Under the pieces are notes generated by a model. The model did not search any database, was not told where the DNA came from, and saw only the letters and a list, made by a program, of their open reading frames with translations. The translations under genes were made by a program, and so were the position numbers. From Diphasiastrum complanatum (Eukaryota; Streptophyta; Lycopodiopsida; Lycopodiales; Lycopodiaceae), in the NCBI GenBank assembly GCA_029204225.1, contig CM055102.1:37318585-37382584 (forward strand): a stretch of DNA of 64,000 bases, read 5' to 3'. This document shows, piece by piece, positions 34,701 through 46,444 of this stretch. Positions within the stretch are counted from its first letter, which is position 1, and each line of letters begins with the position of its first letter.

Positions 34701-36291
34701 CCCTATAGTCAGAATTGCAGATTTCGGTAATCGCAACCTGAATACTGTGACTGAACACCCTTAATCAACCTTTTTCATGAACAGCAATTTCTCAACTCAG
34801 ATTTTCAAACGTTTATCTTTCAAATGGTGACCTTAGATGGAACTCAAAGTAACCCATAAATGAGTACGCACCTTCACCATTGTCATCAGCATTTAAGACT
34901 ATTAATATGTATTTGACAACCGGCACCAGGGTTATAGTGTAGAGAACCAAAGAAAGTACTCCGAGAATCTCAACATTGTCCTCACGGAGAATCAAATTTC
35001 CGGAAAAAGCACTCTGGTAAACATACAATGGTGAGGTACTAAGGTCTCCATAAACGACACCAAGACTTTGATAAGCTAGCGACAACGTTGCCACGAAAGA
35101 GGAATGATAAAGACCCGCCTGCATGCCAGTGTTGTGTGGTTAAAATTTGTGGCAACCTGATGTCCATTTATCAACGTAGACAGCTTATAACAAGGGAAAC
35201 CCACCAACATGAGAATAAAGTCAGCTTAAAGCACTTATGATGTCTGTAATGCTGAGACATACGTCACTAATTCAGCAACGCATAGAAAGTTAAGATTCTG
35301 GCTGTACGTTCTCAAGAGCCAAAAGAGGTTTTTCTCTGTATTTTAACATAGAAGAAGTTGAATAAAAGTGCAAATTGATTGCAACACAATACGATGTGCC
35401 CAAGCCTTTGAAAGGACCTGACACTCCAGCCATTTCTGGCAATATAATGATATAAACTTTTTCTTAACTCTAATAAAAGTGCAATCTTAGGAAGATACTC
35501 TTGCCATTGAAGTGACAATATACATTGATGAATAAGCTACACTAGAGCAATTAGCACTTTCAGGCCGTAATATTGTTACTCGACAAGGCAAATTGCTGAA
35601 TATGGAAGCTTGATCGATGGGTGAAGTGTTCCAAGCCTACAGAATTCACCTGCTGAGAATAGCTACCCAAACAGTCAAATCTACAATCCCCTAACACATC
35701 TATGTCCTTCTTGAGTCCTTCAAACTAAGCTCACATTTTGGTCATCGAAAGAAAGAAACTTCGTTTAGTTTCAACAGTATTGCGAGCAAAGAGTTTGACG
35801 GTGACTAAAACAGGCCTTTTCAGTTAAAATCGTCGGCGTTGGAAGTCTCCGTTCTTATAATAATTTGAGGTATTTGTCGCATTATTTCTTTAGAGTTTTT
35901 TCTTTCATAAACTATTCCTTGTATGCCCTCGTTTGTGCAGCTGATTGCAGTCGAATTCCAAACCTCAAGGAAACGACATGAGCTCTTTACCAAGTTTTTC
36001 ATTAAGTACTAGAAAAGTTTTCAACTGTGTTTTATCAGCTGATTCAATCAATCCAAAAAAAGGTAGGCAAGCGTAAGGATCATTCTGATAGCCAATACAC
36101 ATTCTCCACTGAACAATTGAACGATTGTTAGCCGAATACCGTTTAGTAATTTACTCAAAACCGCTAAGAAACAGAAGTAAACTTTCCAACCAACGTGAAA
36201 TAATCCATCCTCTCAGGCTTAAGGCCAACAAATACAGAAAATTCAAACGTACCTTGACACCATTGGATGGAGAACCCGCTTCCAGATCCAT
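25701..36291 (-). CDS. HAK/KUP/KT-family potassium transporter, 770 aa, nine coding exons
   Basis: Coding exons in transcript order: 36291-36253, 35118-34872, 34682-34440, 34250-34200, 28072-27812, 27600-27548, 27421-27307, 27168-26914, 26749-25701 (2313 nt). All junctions keep phase and no stop appears before 25701. The first exon encodes only [19 protein letters not shown] is a familiar start for this family. Residues 33-45 ([13 protein letters not shown]) and 167-176 ([10 protein letters not shown]) are family signatures; later come [23 protein letters not shown] and GNAYGIAV. About a dozen hydrophobic segments precede a long hydrophilic C-terminus, and 770 residues is the usual size. Members move K+ (often with H+) across the plasma or vacuolar membrane; which one cannot be told here. 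Seven introns are GT-AG; intron 6 looks GC-AG (AAG, then GCAAGTA). Intron 4 (28073-34199) is 6.1 kb and full of copia DNA. Start choice rests on frame, splice sites and family resemblance. Confidence 0.93.
28797..29211 (-). pseudogene. copia gag fragment of a further family, inside transporter intron 4
   Basis: Two overlapping minus-strand frames read as one copia Gag with a frameshift: [18 protein letters not shown] (about 29150) then [17 protein letters not shown] and a coiled continuation (about 29010-28830). It has no knuckle, protease or LTR, and it adjoins a different copia at about 29313. It is a separate, older fragment in the same intron. Confidence 0.75.
29313..31790 (-). pseudogene. 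copia pol (protease, deleted integrase, RT, RNase H)
   Basis: 31790-31320 holds the protease ([11 protein letters not shown]) and pre-integrase region. 31338-30877 covers the integrase zinc part ([14 protein letters not shown]), first Asp (IHSDVHS) and second Asp ([11 protein letters not shown]). The reading then jumps at about 30930 straight to the RT linker (DEPTCYED), so the catalytic Glu and integrase C-terminus are deleted. RT (30887-30225) keeps YGLKQAP and YVDDIILSG. RNase H (29894-29313) keeps YSDSDFAGD and [12 protein letters not shown]. Frameshifts separate the parts. It cannot make integrase. Confidence 0.87.
31804..32655 (-). pseudogene. copia gag with TAA at the same codon as the element at 5.7 kb
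   Basis: It opens at 32655 ([18 protein letters not shown]) and reads to LRN, then TAA at about 32326-32328, then continues in frame ([17 protein letters not shown]) to a damaged zinc-knuckle region near 31900. The corresponding codon in the intact element is CAA (Gln). The preceding Asn (Arg in the intact element) is also shared with the 5.7-kb copy. Confidence 0.83.
33278..33289 (-). other. primer-binding site (tRNA-iMet)
   Basis: The minus strand reads TGGTATCAGAGC immediately after the LTR end TTTTTCACA. Confidence 0.9.
33290..33980 (-). repeat. 5' LTR of the intron copia (691 bp)
   Basis: On the minus strand it starts TGTGAAAATTTGCC and ends GTATTTTTCACA. The 12-bp palindrome CCACACGTGTGG lies at 33467-33478. 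A further CACACGTGTG (33118-33127) is in the leader just downstream. Confidence 0.85.
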
Positions 36292-37361
36292 TCAGGATAT
36301 GTTAAAGAACGATTTTTTAAGCGACAGAACCCATAACACTAGACTTATGATAGCAAATTGTAGAAATAGAAGTGGTTTGATTACACGAAGGATGAAATGG
36401 CAGGCTTAACGACATGACAAATGGGAGCCGGTTGATGACCACTATAGTTTACTTTACGTTTTATTGTCATTAATATTGGGATGGAGAGCATTTGTTGTTG
36501 TGGGCTCCAGATAGGACGGCATTGTGAGATGGAAATAGACAAATTTTCATCGTATATGCTCTCTTTTCCTTAAAACTCGGGTAGATAGAGAGCCTATGCT
36601 CTTAAGAACATACATATACAAAGAGGATAACTCTTAATATTTATATTTGATGTGTAGATTCCAAATTAGTGGGTTTTTTAACTTTTCAAACCCAGATGCT
36701 CTTGAGTCTTAACAAGATGGCAATAGACAAATTTCAATCGTCTATGCTCTTAAAAGTTGGCTTCAAACTCTTTTATGAGAGCCGGCCGGCATGTGGACCA
36801 AAGCATATAACATCATCATAACCCAAACATAGATACACCACCAACATCATGCGTAATCTAGGAGTTCAACGTGGGAAGTATATGTTCTCGTAGATCAAGC
36901 ATGCATTTATAGCCCCACCTTCATCCAAAGATGAGTAAGACTACAATGTCATCCTAACCTAGACTGAGCATGCATAGATAGCCCCACCAACCTTGGCAAT
37001 TGCAAGTTGCAATGCAAGTCAAGCGCATGTCAAAGAATGGTGAAATATTCTATAGCTTGTCACCTTAAGTGTAAATTAAAAATATGCCCGTCAAATATGA
37101 AAGGTTATATATTGATTACAAGTCCTGTGAAGGACAAAATAAAAAATTGCGAGTCAATATTGAAAGGTAAATTTTTTTTGAAAGCCTATGACTTGAATGG
37201 GATATTAAAATATTGAAAGGTGAAAAATAGATGTACATGTTACAAAAATTAATCTATACAATTACAACTATTTTAGAGAGAGTGTGTATACATGCCTATA
37301 GCCTACCGTCACACCTAACACCTACTATGTCACACACCCCCCTCTCTCTCACATGTAACAG

Positions 37362-37364
<3 letters not shown>
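36292..37364. other. upstream region of the transporter gene
   Basis: Non-coding. The transporter 5' UTR and promoter should lie here, to the right of 36291. Related short segments recur near 36540 and 36725 (both contain GACAAATTT followed by a TATGCTCT-type word). I cannot mark a start site. Confidence 0.5.

Positions 37365-37408
<44 letters not shown>
37365..37408 (+). repeat. (CT)22 microsatellite
   Basis: Uninterrupted 44-bp CT run. ORFs crossing it on either strand are low-complexity artefacts. Confidence 0.97.
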
Positions 37409-37410
<2 letters not shown>

Positions 37411-38100
37411 CAAAACATGTAATTGACGTGCAAGGAGGTGTTGTCTGATGGTGCCAATGTGACTCAAGAAGTTGTAAGGGAGGTTGAAGCTCTTTCCCAA
37501 TGCTTATCAGGTAAGAACTCTTATCATTTTTTAAAGCAACTTGCATTTGCACCTTTCTTTAGGTGGCCTTACATTCTGACCTCTCACATTTTTTTGCCAC
37601 GTGTAAAAACTTATGTACAAATTATTAATCGCTATAAAAAAACAATTGTTGAATGCAATGTTCTGCCTAGTAACAAGATCTTAGCATCTTAGAGCTTTCC
37701 TTCCTCAAGATAAGCAATGGAGCAAATTTCCTCAAAACAACATAGCTTTCAATCAAATGTTTTTGTAATCTCTAAAGAAAATTGGCAAAAGGAACAATGA
37801 TGTGAACTATAAAATAGAGCAGCGAACAACCAAAAAGAAAATGCACTTAAAACGTCACCTCATGGACAGATTTCTCATTCTCAAACTTTGGATAAAATGT
37901 AGCTCTAGGTTGTGCTTTTGCATGCATGCCACCTTTCCTCAGACCACTACCTCCTTGAGGCATGTTTGGACTCTTCAAAATATCCACCAAAGGTTCTGGC
38001 TCAACCGTAGTCAGAGGCTCTACAACATAAGATCATTTTTGTTCATTTATGTTGAGTTTGAATACTCAATAGGCTTTGGGCCTACCCCTTGTACGCACGT
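37409..38100. other. gene-free stretch
   Basis: A short open piece at 37423-37512 ends in CAG followed by GTAAGAA, which looks like a splice donor, but I recognise no protein and see no partner exon. The remainder shows nothing I can support. Confidence 0.4.
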
Positions 38101-38520
38101 TAGTAGGTGATTAGGCCAAAAGTAGCTTTGACTTAGCTCGAGGTAGTGTAGGCCTTTGACATTTGGTAGGATGACAGAGGGAGCTAGTGACATCCAATTG
38201 TGTGTTGTAATGTTGTCATGTGATTAAGCAAAATAGAGATATGGATAGAATTGGTTCAATCACATGTACGAGGGGATAACTCACTAGACCAATCAAATTT
38301 TGAGGTGCTATGTAAGAGATCCAATCATTTCACTTGCTTACTATTCCTCTTGGATCTCAAAGTACTATTAAAAAGTGAGAGAGCTCATTTGAATTTAGTT
38401 TTTTGAAGAGATTCTCTACACGAGTGTTTTATGTACATTCTCTCTCTACCCGAGAGAAAGCTAATTCCATACTTATGTTTTTCTTCAAAAGTGGTCCGTC
38501 ACAGTGAATGATACATGCTA
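38100..38520 (+). repeat. degenerate copia LTR fragment
   Basis: CCAATCAAATTTTGAGGTG and GATCCAATCATTTCACTTG recall the CCAAT units of the 4137-4960 LTR. TCTCTCTACCCGAGAG (about 38441-38456) recurs there as TCTCTCTACTTGAGAG, in the same order and followed in both by a TTCAAAAGTGG/TTTTGGAACAC-like box. Boundaries are not resolvable. Confidence 0.5.
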
Positions 38521-39023
38521 AATGATTTGTTGGAATCTTTGAATCATGATTCTGATTCCTATTCTGCCTAGATAGAGTCAAACTCTTAGCACAACTACTA
38601 TTGCATACTAAGATCTATCCTCTTCCAAGCTTTAGATGGACATTGTCAATCTAACTCTGATACTGATAAGCATTCAAATAAGAGCAAGCCTTCGTGCAGA
38701 ATAGACATTAACAACTGAACTTATGAACAATGAGCAAGCATATAACATTCATACTTTTTATTGTACACTTATGCAAGAAGATACAGAGCATTTGTATTAC
38801 AACAATGAAGCGCGTTACCGCAAGAGAGTTTATGTCTCTTAAGAATGTAGCTTACTAGCTTGCATGTCTATCTCTCTATCTCTGGCCTTATTAGGCTTTA
38901 CAAATGGTCTCGCCTACTAGTGAACGCTTTCATCAACAGGTGGTCTCGCTTGCTAGCGGACTCTTCCTTCATCAACACTACGCAACCTTCATCTGTCGTT
39001 CATCCTGTATTTATAGGAACAGA

Positions 39024-41050
39024 GGAATGGCTCAATGAAAAGACAAAACAAGGTTTTCTGGTATGATTCGAGTTACATTCATCATACTATCGTGTTTATG
39101 TACCCAAAACTGGCAAGATAAAAGTTGTTCGAGATGTTAAATTTGACATTGAGATTAAATACATAGCAGACAGTGATCTAGTCAGCTATGAAATTCTCAA
39201 AAATTATTATGAGCTACCAACAACAACAGAAGAAAAACAAGCAGAAGATGAAAGAGCGTTACTAGATCCAGAGGGAGGTCAAGATCGAATACTTGACAGA
39301 CTCGAATCGCCAGCTCAAATTCCAGCAAAAACTCTTGAATCAGAATCGAACATAAAACCTACAGAATCGAACTCGAAACCACCTGTGAGAAGATCAGACA
39401 AACAACGAAAACCACCAGAAAGGTATGTCAGGATGTTTTTAATGCAGCCATCAAATTTTTTTGGATTCTCTGACAAATCTCAGACATTCGAGGAAGTTGT
39501 AGATGGACCAAATAAAGATCGTTGGATTCAGGCAATGGAGGATGAAATGTCATCCATGTACAAGAACAATGTATGGACACTCGCACCTATACCTGTTGAT
39601 GGCAGAAAACCAGTCAAGTGCAAGTGAATCTACAAGATTAAAACAGGTCCTGATGGAGAAAACATCATATACAAGGCAAGGTTGGTTGCTAAAGGATTTT
39701 CACATAAGTATGGGATCGACTAAACTGATACTTTCTCACCGGTAGTCAAACATACATCAATTCGCTTGTTATTCGCATATGTAGTGGCTCATGATTTGAA
39801 AATCCATATTGTGGATGAGAAAACTACTTTCCTCCACGCAAAATTGGAAGAAGACTTATTCATGGACCAACCACTTGGTTTTGTAAGCCAAGAATATCCA
39901 GAATACGGATGTCACATGAATAAAAACATTTATGGTCTGAAACAAGCAGCGAGACAATGGTATAGAAAGAAGGACGAAGCACTACAATCCATAGGCTGCA
40001 AACCTCTATTTGCTGAATAAAATGTCTATATCAAACATGTCCAAAATGAAATAATTAGTCTAGCTGTTTATGTTGATGACACGCTTATCTTCTCAAAAAG
40101 AGATAAGTTAATTTCAAATGTCAAAAGAGACATTTCTGAAATATTTGAGATCGCTGACCTAGGAGAAGCTAAAATCTATCTAGGCTTGCAAATCGTGAGA
40201 GACTTTGAAGGTGGTAAGTTGTATCTTCACCAACAAAAATACACTCAAAATATCATTGAAGACTTCAACATGCTCGAATGCAAGGGTGTTTATTCCCATG
40301 ATACCTGGAACAATACTGAGCAAGGCAGATTGTCCGTAGACTCTCGAGGAAGAGGAACGAATGGCCAAAACACCCTATCGTAGGCTGATTGGATCATTGT
40401 TATATCTAGCAGACAACACAGACCTAATATAGTGTTTGCAGTATATAGGCTGATCCAATATAATCAGAACCCAGGATCGTTACATTGGAAGTTGGCAAAG
40501 AGAGTACTACAATATCTCCAAGAAATGAAAGACTATGGACTGTGTTATTCTAAGGAAGTTGGATTTCACATCGAATCTTACAGTGACGCAAGCTGGGCAC
40601 CCATGAAGGATGATAGCAAAAGTATTTCGGGAGGTTGTTCTCTAGCATCTGGCGCAACCATACTCTGGATTAGCAAGAAGCAAACAGTAGTAGCTCAATC
40701 TTCCTGTGAAGCGGAATATGTAGCAGTAGCCAAGATGGCAAACGAGCTGATCTGGATTAAACAAATATTGGAAGGATTTGATGAATCTAGTTCTGAACCT
40801 TATGTCTTGTTAATGGATAACACTTCAGCAATCTATCTTATGAAAGATAATGTATTTGACTCAAAAATGAAGCACATAGCTATCAAGTATCATGTGAATC
40901 GGGACTTAGTCGAGAAGAAGATACTAAAGAAGTCTTCATACCCACAGAGGAAATGACAGCTGATATCTTTACAAATCCATTAAGTAAAGCTTTGTTTGAG
41001 AAGCAGTGAAGAAGATTGGGGTTAATCCAACTGCCACTTTGAGAGGGAGC
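39024..41050 (+). pseudogene. copia pol 3' half (integrase end, RT, RNase H), decayed
   Basis: The reading starts in the integrase C-terminal region (IKVVRDVKFD) at about 39110, then an acidic linker (PPVRRSDKQRKPPERY), RT with [26 protein letters not shown] and YVDDTLIFS (about 40068-40095), and RNase H (SYSDASWAP, SSCEAEYVAV, MKHIAIKYHV) to about 40950. In-frame stops replace single residues: TGA for Trp near 39625, TAA near 39721 and 40018. A frameshift lies near 40380. The family differs from the intact copia. GAGAGGGAGC (41041-41050) is a fitting polypurine tract. Confidence 0.85.
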
Positions 41051-41930
41051 TGTAGAACAACTGATCAAACAGATCTTGATTCTACCAACAAAGCACGTAG
41101 TTTACTTGACAAAGGATGAGAAAGGAACGAACGCGAACTTGAAACTTTTCTATTCGTGACCAACTCGAAAAGGATTCGTGAAATTTGTCTCGCAATCAAC
41201 TCAAAAGATTCGCAAAATAGTGTCTTGTGGAGGCTCGTGGCTTTCTTGTTGAAGCTCAAAAGATTCGCAAACAGAATCTTGTCGCGAAATTTTTCTGTTT
41301 CTTGTTCAAGCCTTAAATGTCACGAAATTGTCGCGAACAATTCACGAAATCTTCTGGACTGTTCTTCAAGCTCACCTATCATGAAACTATCTCAAACAGT
41401 TTGCAAAATATTCTAGCTTCCTTTTTCAAGCTCAAAGAAATGTCATCTATCGCGAACAATTTGCGAATGACGAAAATGTCGCGAAGAGACAAGTGTCGCG
41501 AACAATTCGCAAAACATGAAGCTGAAATGAAGAGACAAACTATCGCAAAATATTCGCGAACACAATTTATTCGACCCTGGAAACAAAGCATCTATTTGAA
41601 TATCAACTATCATAAACGGTTAGATTTCTACTGTTACAGTATTAAAAGGCCAAAAGACCTGTCCTGTAACAATATAAATACACATGCACTACTCGTTGAA
41701 ACTAACTCAATCAAAGACACAACAGCGAGATAAGACAGGAAGAGATGTATATTGATGAACCAGATTTATAGTTATAAAAATTCATTTTTGATCAATAGTT
41801 TCTTATTTCCTAAATAGTCTTGAGTTGTCTCATACTTCCACATATAGTATCTTACTTCCACATATAATTTTCGCACGCATATTCAATTAGAATAAATATT
41901 GTTCTATTAGTACATAGGTGAGATAAAATC
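41051..41930 (+). repeat. probable 3' LTR of the preceding copia fragment (end uncertain)
   Basis: It starts TGTAGAACAACTG directly after the polypurine tract. It is very rich in words such as TCGCGAA and ATTCGCAAA between 41100 and 41580, unusual in this AT-rich region. The 3' border is not determined; no second LTR is present in the window. Confidence 0.6.
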
Positions 41931-41989
41931 GCGATTGAAGACACTGATATTAGTTTGATTTATTTGAACTCGCATCGTGTTCTCTGTGG

Positions 41990-43109
41990 AAGAATATTTA
42001 ATATTTTCCTACATCTGCTGAAATTTGAACTGGCCATTCGAGTCTGTCAGGCACTTGATCTTGACCTCCATCTAAATCTGGTAACTCTCTTTCATCTTCT
42101 GCTTGTCTTTCTTCTGTTGTTGTTGGTAGCTCATAATAATTTTTGAGAATTTTATAGCCGACTAGATCAGTGTCTGCTATGTATTTTGTCTCATCAAATT
42201 TAACATCTCGAACAACTTTTATCTTGCCAGTTTCGGGTACATAAACACAATAATATCTATCTTTTTATTGAGTTTCTTTCTCAGCTTATATGGTATGTGC
42301 ATAATAGAGCTTTTTCTGAATCACCATTGTCGTCATAGCGCGAGCTTCTACTTCCTCCTTAACTCCGTCTATTGCCTTTTGAAGTGTCATTGTCGCATCT
42401 TTCGCCAATAAGGTTCGACTTGTGTGGAATGACTTGGGTAGGGCTCAAAGAACTCCACTTCTAGAGATGTTGTACCCCTCAACATGCTATGCACTTAATT
42501 GCGCTAGCGCGCGCGAGGTCCTCTCACTCCTCCTCCTCCTTCCTCAAGCTATCAAGCTCTCTTGGCTATGGCAGAAAGGTTTCTGGTCGTCCTAATCAAC
42601 ACGCTTCAACTCCCTAGCTAATCCACGGCACTCCACGGTTGACTGCCACTCTGTTCGGGATGATAGGGCACCCACAAGTATGATTTTACAGCTCTGAAAA
42701 TGTTGGTTGTAGAGAAAGGTCCACCACCCTACAAACCCTAGCTTCAACACTTTGTAGCCTTCATGGGTTTTGCTCCACCTCACTTAGAGGTTTTTCTTGC
42801 AGTTTTTCAGCTTACCGAGGTCGTCGAGCTACAATTCTCTCTTCGAATTTGCGGCTTCACGATTGATGCACAATTGAATGCAAACAACCTATTCTTCTCA
42901 GCAACCCTCTGCTTGCTCCAATCAACTTGAAAATTTGACAATTTCCAGTTTTGCTCCCGGACCAAGCCAACACACTATACTAAAGCCTCAATTCTTCTGC
43001 ACATGCAAAAGATTTGCTTGCTTAACTAACCATAAACAGTTCTTCAAATTTTGCCAAAATTCGGCTTCCAACTAACATCGAACTGCGCCACTCCCAGGCT
43101 CTGATACCA
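41990..43109 (-). pseudogene. internally deleted copia fragment, minus strand
   Basis: At 42240-42010 the minus strand reads YVPETGKIKVVRDVKFDE and continues with an acidic linker (KNYYELPTTTEERQ), the same family as 39110-39290 on the plus strand. To its right, 42430-43097 is leader-like DNA ending at the primer-binding site (minus-strand TGGTATCAGAGC at 43109-43098). Gag, protease and most of integrase are missing between these parts, so the copy carries a large internal deletion. Confidence 0.72.
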
Positions 43110-43490
43110 TGTCAAGGATCTTACTGAAGTATAGTTAGAAAATATGCAAGCAATCTATCATCAATCATATAAGCAGGAAAGAGAGATTACACACCAACCC
43201 AAGAGAACACCTTTTTGAGCTATATTAACAAAAGAGAATTAAGGGTACTTATACACAGTCTATTTTTTGGGGGTACCACTGCATGACAATTCGGTCCCCG
43301 TTACAGGACCCGTGTCCCAACTTTACACTATGTGTGCCATTAAGCTGACACTCATGCACACTAGTACATAAGTAGTAAAAAACTCGAAAACACTGCTAAA
43401 AGTGGGAAGTCATGAACTGTAAGAGAACCTCGGGCTTACTTATTCTAATACTATGGCACGTCATGCGCAGGCTTAGATTTTTCTACAACA
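43110..43490 (-). repeat. 5' LTR of the deleted minus-strand copia (381 bp)
   Basis: On the minus strand it starts TGTTGTAGAAAAATC and ends GATCCTTGACA, immediately followed by the tRNA-iMet primer-binding site. It is compact and differs from the other LTR families here. Confidence 0.75.
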
Positions 43491-43499
43491 TCCTAGCGG

Positions 43500-44075
43500 A
43501 TTTTCGTGTGCTCTTGGTCGGTCATCAACTCAGTCTTGATTCCTCTTTTATTGCTCTTGGCCTTCCACTCAGCAGTTTTGGCCTTATACAAGGGTTTACG
43601 TTCTCGTTGGCTGATTGTCAATTCCCATCCTTTTCAAAGCACGATCAAGTTTCTTGACACTTTTTGACGGTTTCATTCCCAGATCAACAAAAGTGATAGG
43701 ATCTTTCTCTTTCGGAGAGCATCCAGGTGGGGAATCCGAAGTAATCAGCTCTTTTCCCTTGGCATTCGTTGGTGACTATGATCGTGGATCAAGTGTCGGA
43801 TCTTTCACCATCTTTATGCTATTGTCCCATAATGAGACTTCTAGCTTATAAAGAGCTTCATCCTTAGCTAGGTCCCAATCTATGCATTCTCGCAAGAGAT
43901 CATTAACCGTTATTGGAACACTAGTCGTGGATCCGTCGGTTACCGTATCCATTCGGCCTACTACAGCATTGCCCTGTGAGGTTCTGCTGTTTCGATGAGA
44001 TCTTCGTTCGCTAGAGACTTTTGTGGATCTAGCTAGTACTTCGAGATCTTGGCGTGGGCTTGAAACAGTTAGGAT
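43500..44075 (-). pseudogene. unidentified decayed reading frame
   Basis: On the minus strand an open stretch from about 44070 to 43791 reads through a Ser/Arg-rich part (RSHRNSRTSQGNAVVG) into VNDLLRECIDWDLAKDEA and ends at TAG after LDPRS. Similar coding-like text continues in the same frame to about 43640 (SPKEKDPITFVDLGMKPSK). I do not recognise it. It has no zinc knuckle or catalytic motif, and no clear ATG. It may be Gag of an unfamiliar element or a host-gene scrap. Confidence 0.35.
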
Positions 44076-44099
44076 TTACATATTGGAGGAAATCTTCGT

Positions 44100-44990
44100 C
44101 CTTGTATTCTCAACCTTCTTCTAGGGTGACCGCCTGAATAACCTCTATTTCTTTCTCATTGCAGCCTCCTTGCAATGGCTCCTGGGGTACACAATGCAGA
44201 ATTGTTGGTTTGACTTGTTGAAAGTTCAAGTCCTGCAATAGTCTTTTAAGCCAAATTACTTCTTTCACTACATGGGTGGGTGCTATGAATTTAGATTTAG
44301 TAGAGGACAAGAAAACACAAGTCTATTTTTTGCTATTCCATGAAATGGGTCGCCTTGCAAGAAAACAAATATGGCCAAATGTGGACTTTCTTGTGTCTCA
44401 GTCTCTAGCCTAGTCTGAGTTTGAGTAGGCTTTATGAATGAGTGCATCCTCTTGATTTCCTTCATAGCATACTGCATAGTGTTTTGTATATTGAATGTAT
44501 CTTAAGGCTTTATGAAGAGCCTTCCAATGAGACAGGCCAAAAATTGACATGTATTGAGACAATGTGCTCAATGCGTATGCTAGATCTAGTCATGTGTATA
44601 ACATGGCATACATGAGTGAGCCTATGATTAAATTATATGGGTACTTGCTCATCTCTTGTTGATCTGCATTTGACTTTGGGCACATGTGTTTTGATGATTT
44701 GAAGTCAGGATCCCATAGAAACTCTATGGGCTTGCAGTCCTCCATGTCATATATATAAGATGCATTGATAAGTTATCTTTATTGGCTAAGAAAAAATTTC
44801 TAGGTAGCTTTATTTTTGTTGATTTTAATGTCTAATAAATAGTGTAGTTTTCTTGAATCAGTCATTTCAAATTCTCTAGACAATAGTATTTTGGTGTCAT
44901 ATAATAGCTGATTTAAGTTGCTATTGATGAGAGCATCATCAACAACACAAGGCTATAATAACATAGCTTGAGCCCTTGTTACACTTGTAT
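44100..44990 (-). pseudogene. copia RT end and RNase H fragment
   Basis: On the minus strand: VVDDALINSN (RT active-site region, about 44950), IIGSLMYA and LDLAYALSTLSQYMSIFG (about 44640-44530), HWKALHKALRYIQ, KAYSNSD (damaged DAD motif), then SSTKSKFIAP and KEVIWLKRLLQDL (about 44300-44210). Several stops. A distinct copia family from those above. Confidence 0.78.
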
Positions 44991-45029
44991 AGACTTTAAT
45001 CAGCATACAAGAGGTGAAATTGTCTCGGA

Positions 45030-46250
45030 TAGTGTATCAAATGTCATTTGTGGTTATTGAAAATATTAGTTGAGATAAACGAGGCTCAACTAGAGGATCC
45101 TCAGTGTAAGAAAGTGGAGCTTGAGGTGCATCATGGCCATGCAAAATCTCAAGAGGAGAGCTCTATTCCCTTTGCTCACACTTTTTTTAAGTATACCATA
45201 GAGAATGATTTTGTTAAGAGGAATGAAAAATTTCTCATTTCAACTTGTGAGGAGTTGCATAAGAAAATCTTGCATTCCTATCATTATATCCTAGTGCAGG
45301 TCATTCTAGTGTGGAAAAAAGTTGTGAGTTGATCTGACATAATTTTTGGTGGCCTAAGATTAACAAAAATGTTTATAGTTGTGTGACATGTCGTTTTAAA
45401 TGATATCAAGTTAACAAAGTCGAAAGGATTAAACTTCCTAGATCGTTACACCCTTTGCCTATTCCAAAAGGAAGATAAGAAAGTGTTTCAATGCACTTTA
45501 TTACATTACACACTTGTCTTGTATGCAACTCCAACATGATGTCATAATGGTTTTGGTTGACAGACTCACAAAAATGGCTCATTGCATATCAACACACAAA
45601 AAGATTAATGCACTTGGGGTAGTTGATCTATTCATAAATGTATTCATATTTCATGGGTTACCATCATCCATAGTGTCTAATAGAGATGCTTTATACGTCA
45701 ATTTTGGACTGCCGTAATGGATAAGTTTGAGATGCTATTGAGAATAATAGTACTAATCACACTTAAACGTATGGTCAAACTGAGAGAGTTAACCAAACCA
45801 TAGAGGACATGCTTAGGGTGTACATAAGAGTTAAGCAAACACAATGGATAAAGTATTTGCCATTGTTGGAGTTTGCTTATAATGATAAAAATAATGCTTC
45901 TACTAAGATGAGTCCTTTTGAGTTGAACTATGCTTTTAGACCAACTAGTCCAATTACTATACGAATGCACCTGAGTTAGCCAACAAAAATGTGAAATCGC
46001 ACAAAGACATTTTCTATTTGGGATCACACACCAAGAGAGTTTGCGGAAGGAGACATGGTTTTTCTCCTTATTCCAAAGGACTCACCTTCTCTTAAGACAA
46101 AGAAGTGCTATAAGTTATCTCCGCATTATTGTGGACCTTGAAAACTAGGTAAACTCAATGATGTTGCTTATAAACTAGCGTTGCCTCAAGATTGTAGAAT
46201 TCATCATGTTTTTCATGTTTCACGCTTAAAGAGGGTTTACATGAGGGTGA
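45030..46250 (+). pseudogene. Ty3/gypsy integrase remnant
   Basis: Plus-strand pieces in shifting frames follow a gypsy integrase: an H/C zinc start (LHKKILHSYHYI, VYSCVTCRFK), the core (VLVDRLTKMAHCI near 45560, then TYGQTERVNQTIEDML near 45770), LPLLEFAYNDKNN, and the C-terminal module (CYKLSPHYCGP, then IHHVFHVSRLKRVY near 46200). More than ten stops or shifts are present, so it is older than the gypsy copy at 1-3.5 kb. RT and RNase H are not visible. Confidence 0.82.
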
Positions 46251-46444
46251 TAACTTGTTGACTGATGGACTTGTATTGTATAACATGCATGGGGAGGTGA
46301 TGCACGAAACTGACAAGGTATTGGATTGGAGAGAGAGACAACTTAGAAATTGTTTGATCCATGAGTAGTTGGTTGCATGGCATGATAGACCTACATGATT
46401 TGCATGTATTGTACCCTTAATTTACCATCGTGGAGATGTTCCTT

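Noticed and set aside
37423-37520. Possible exon ending in CAG followed by GTAAGAA
   Set aside because: No partner exon, no recognisable protein; the donor-like string alone is weak.
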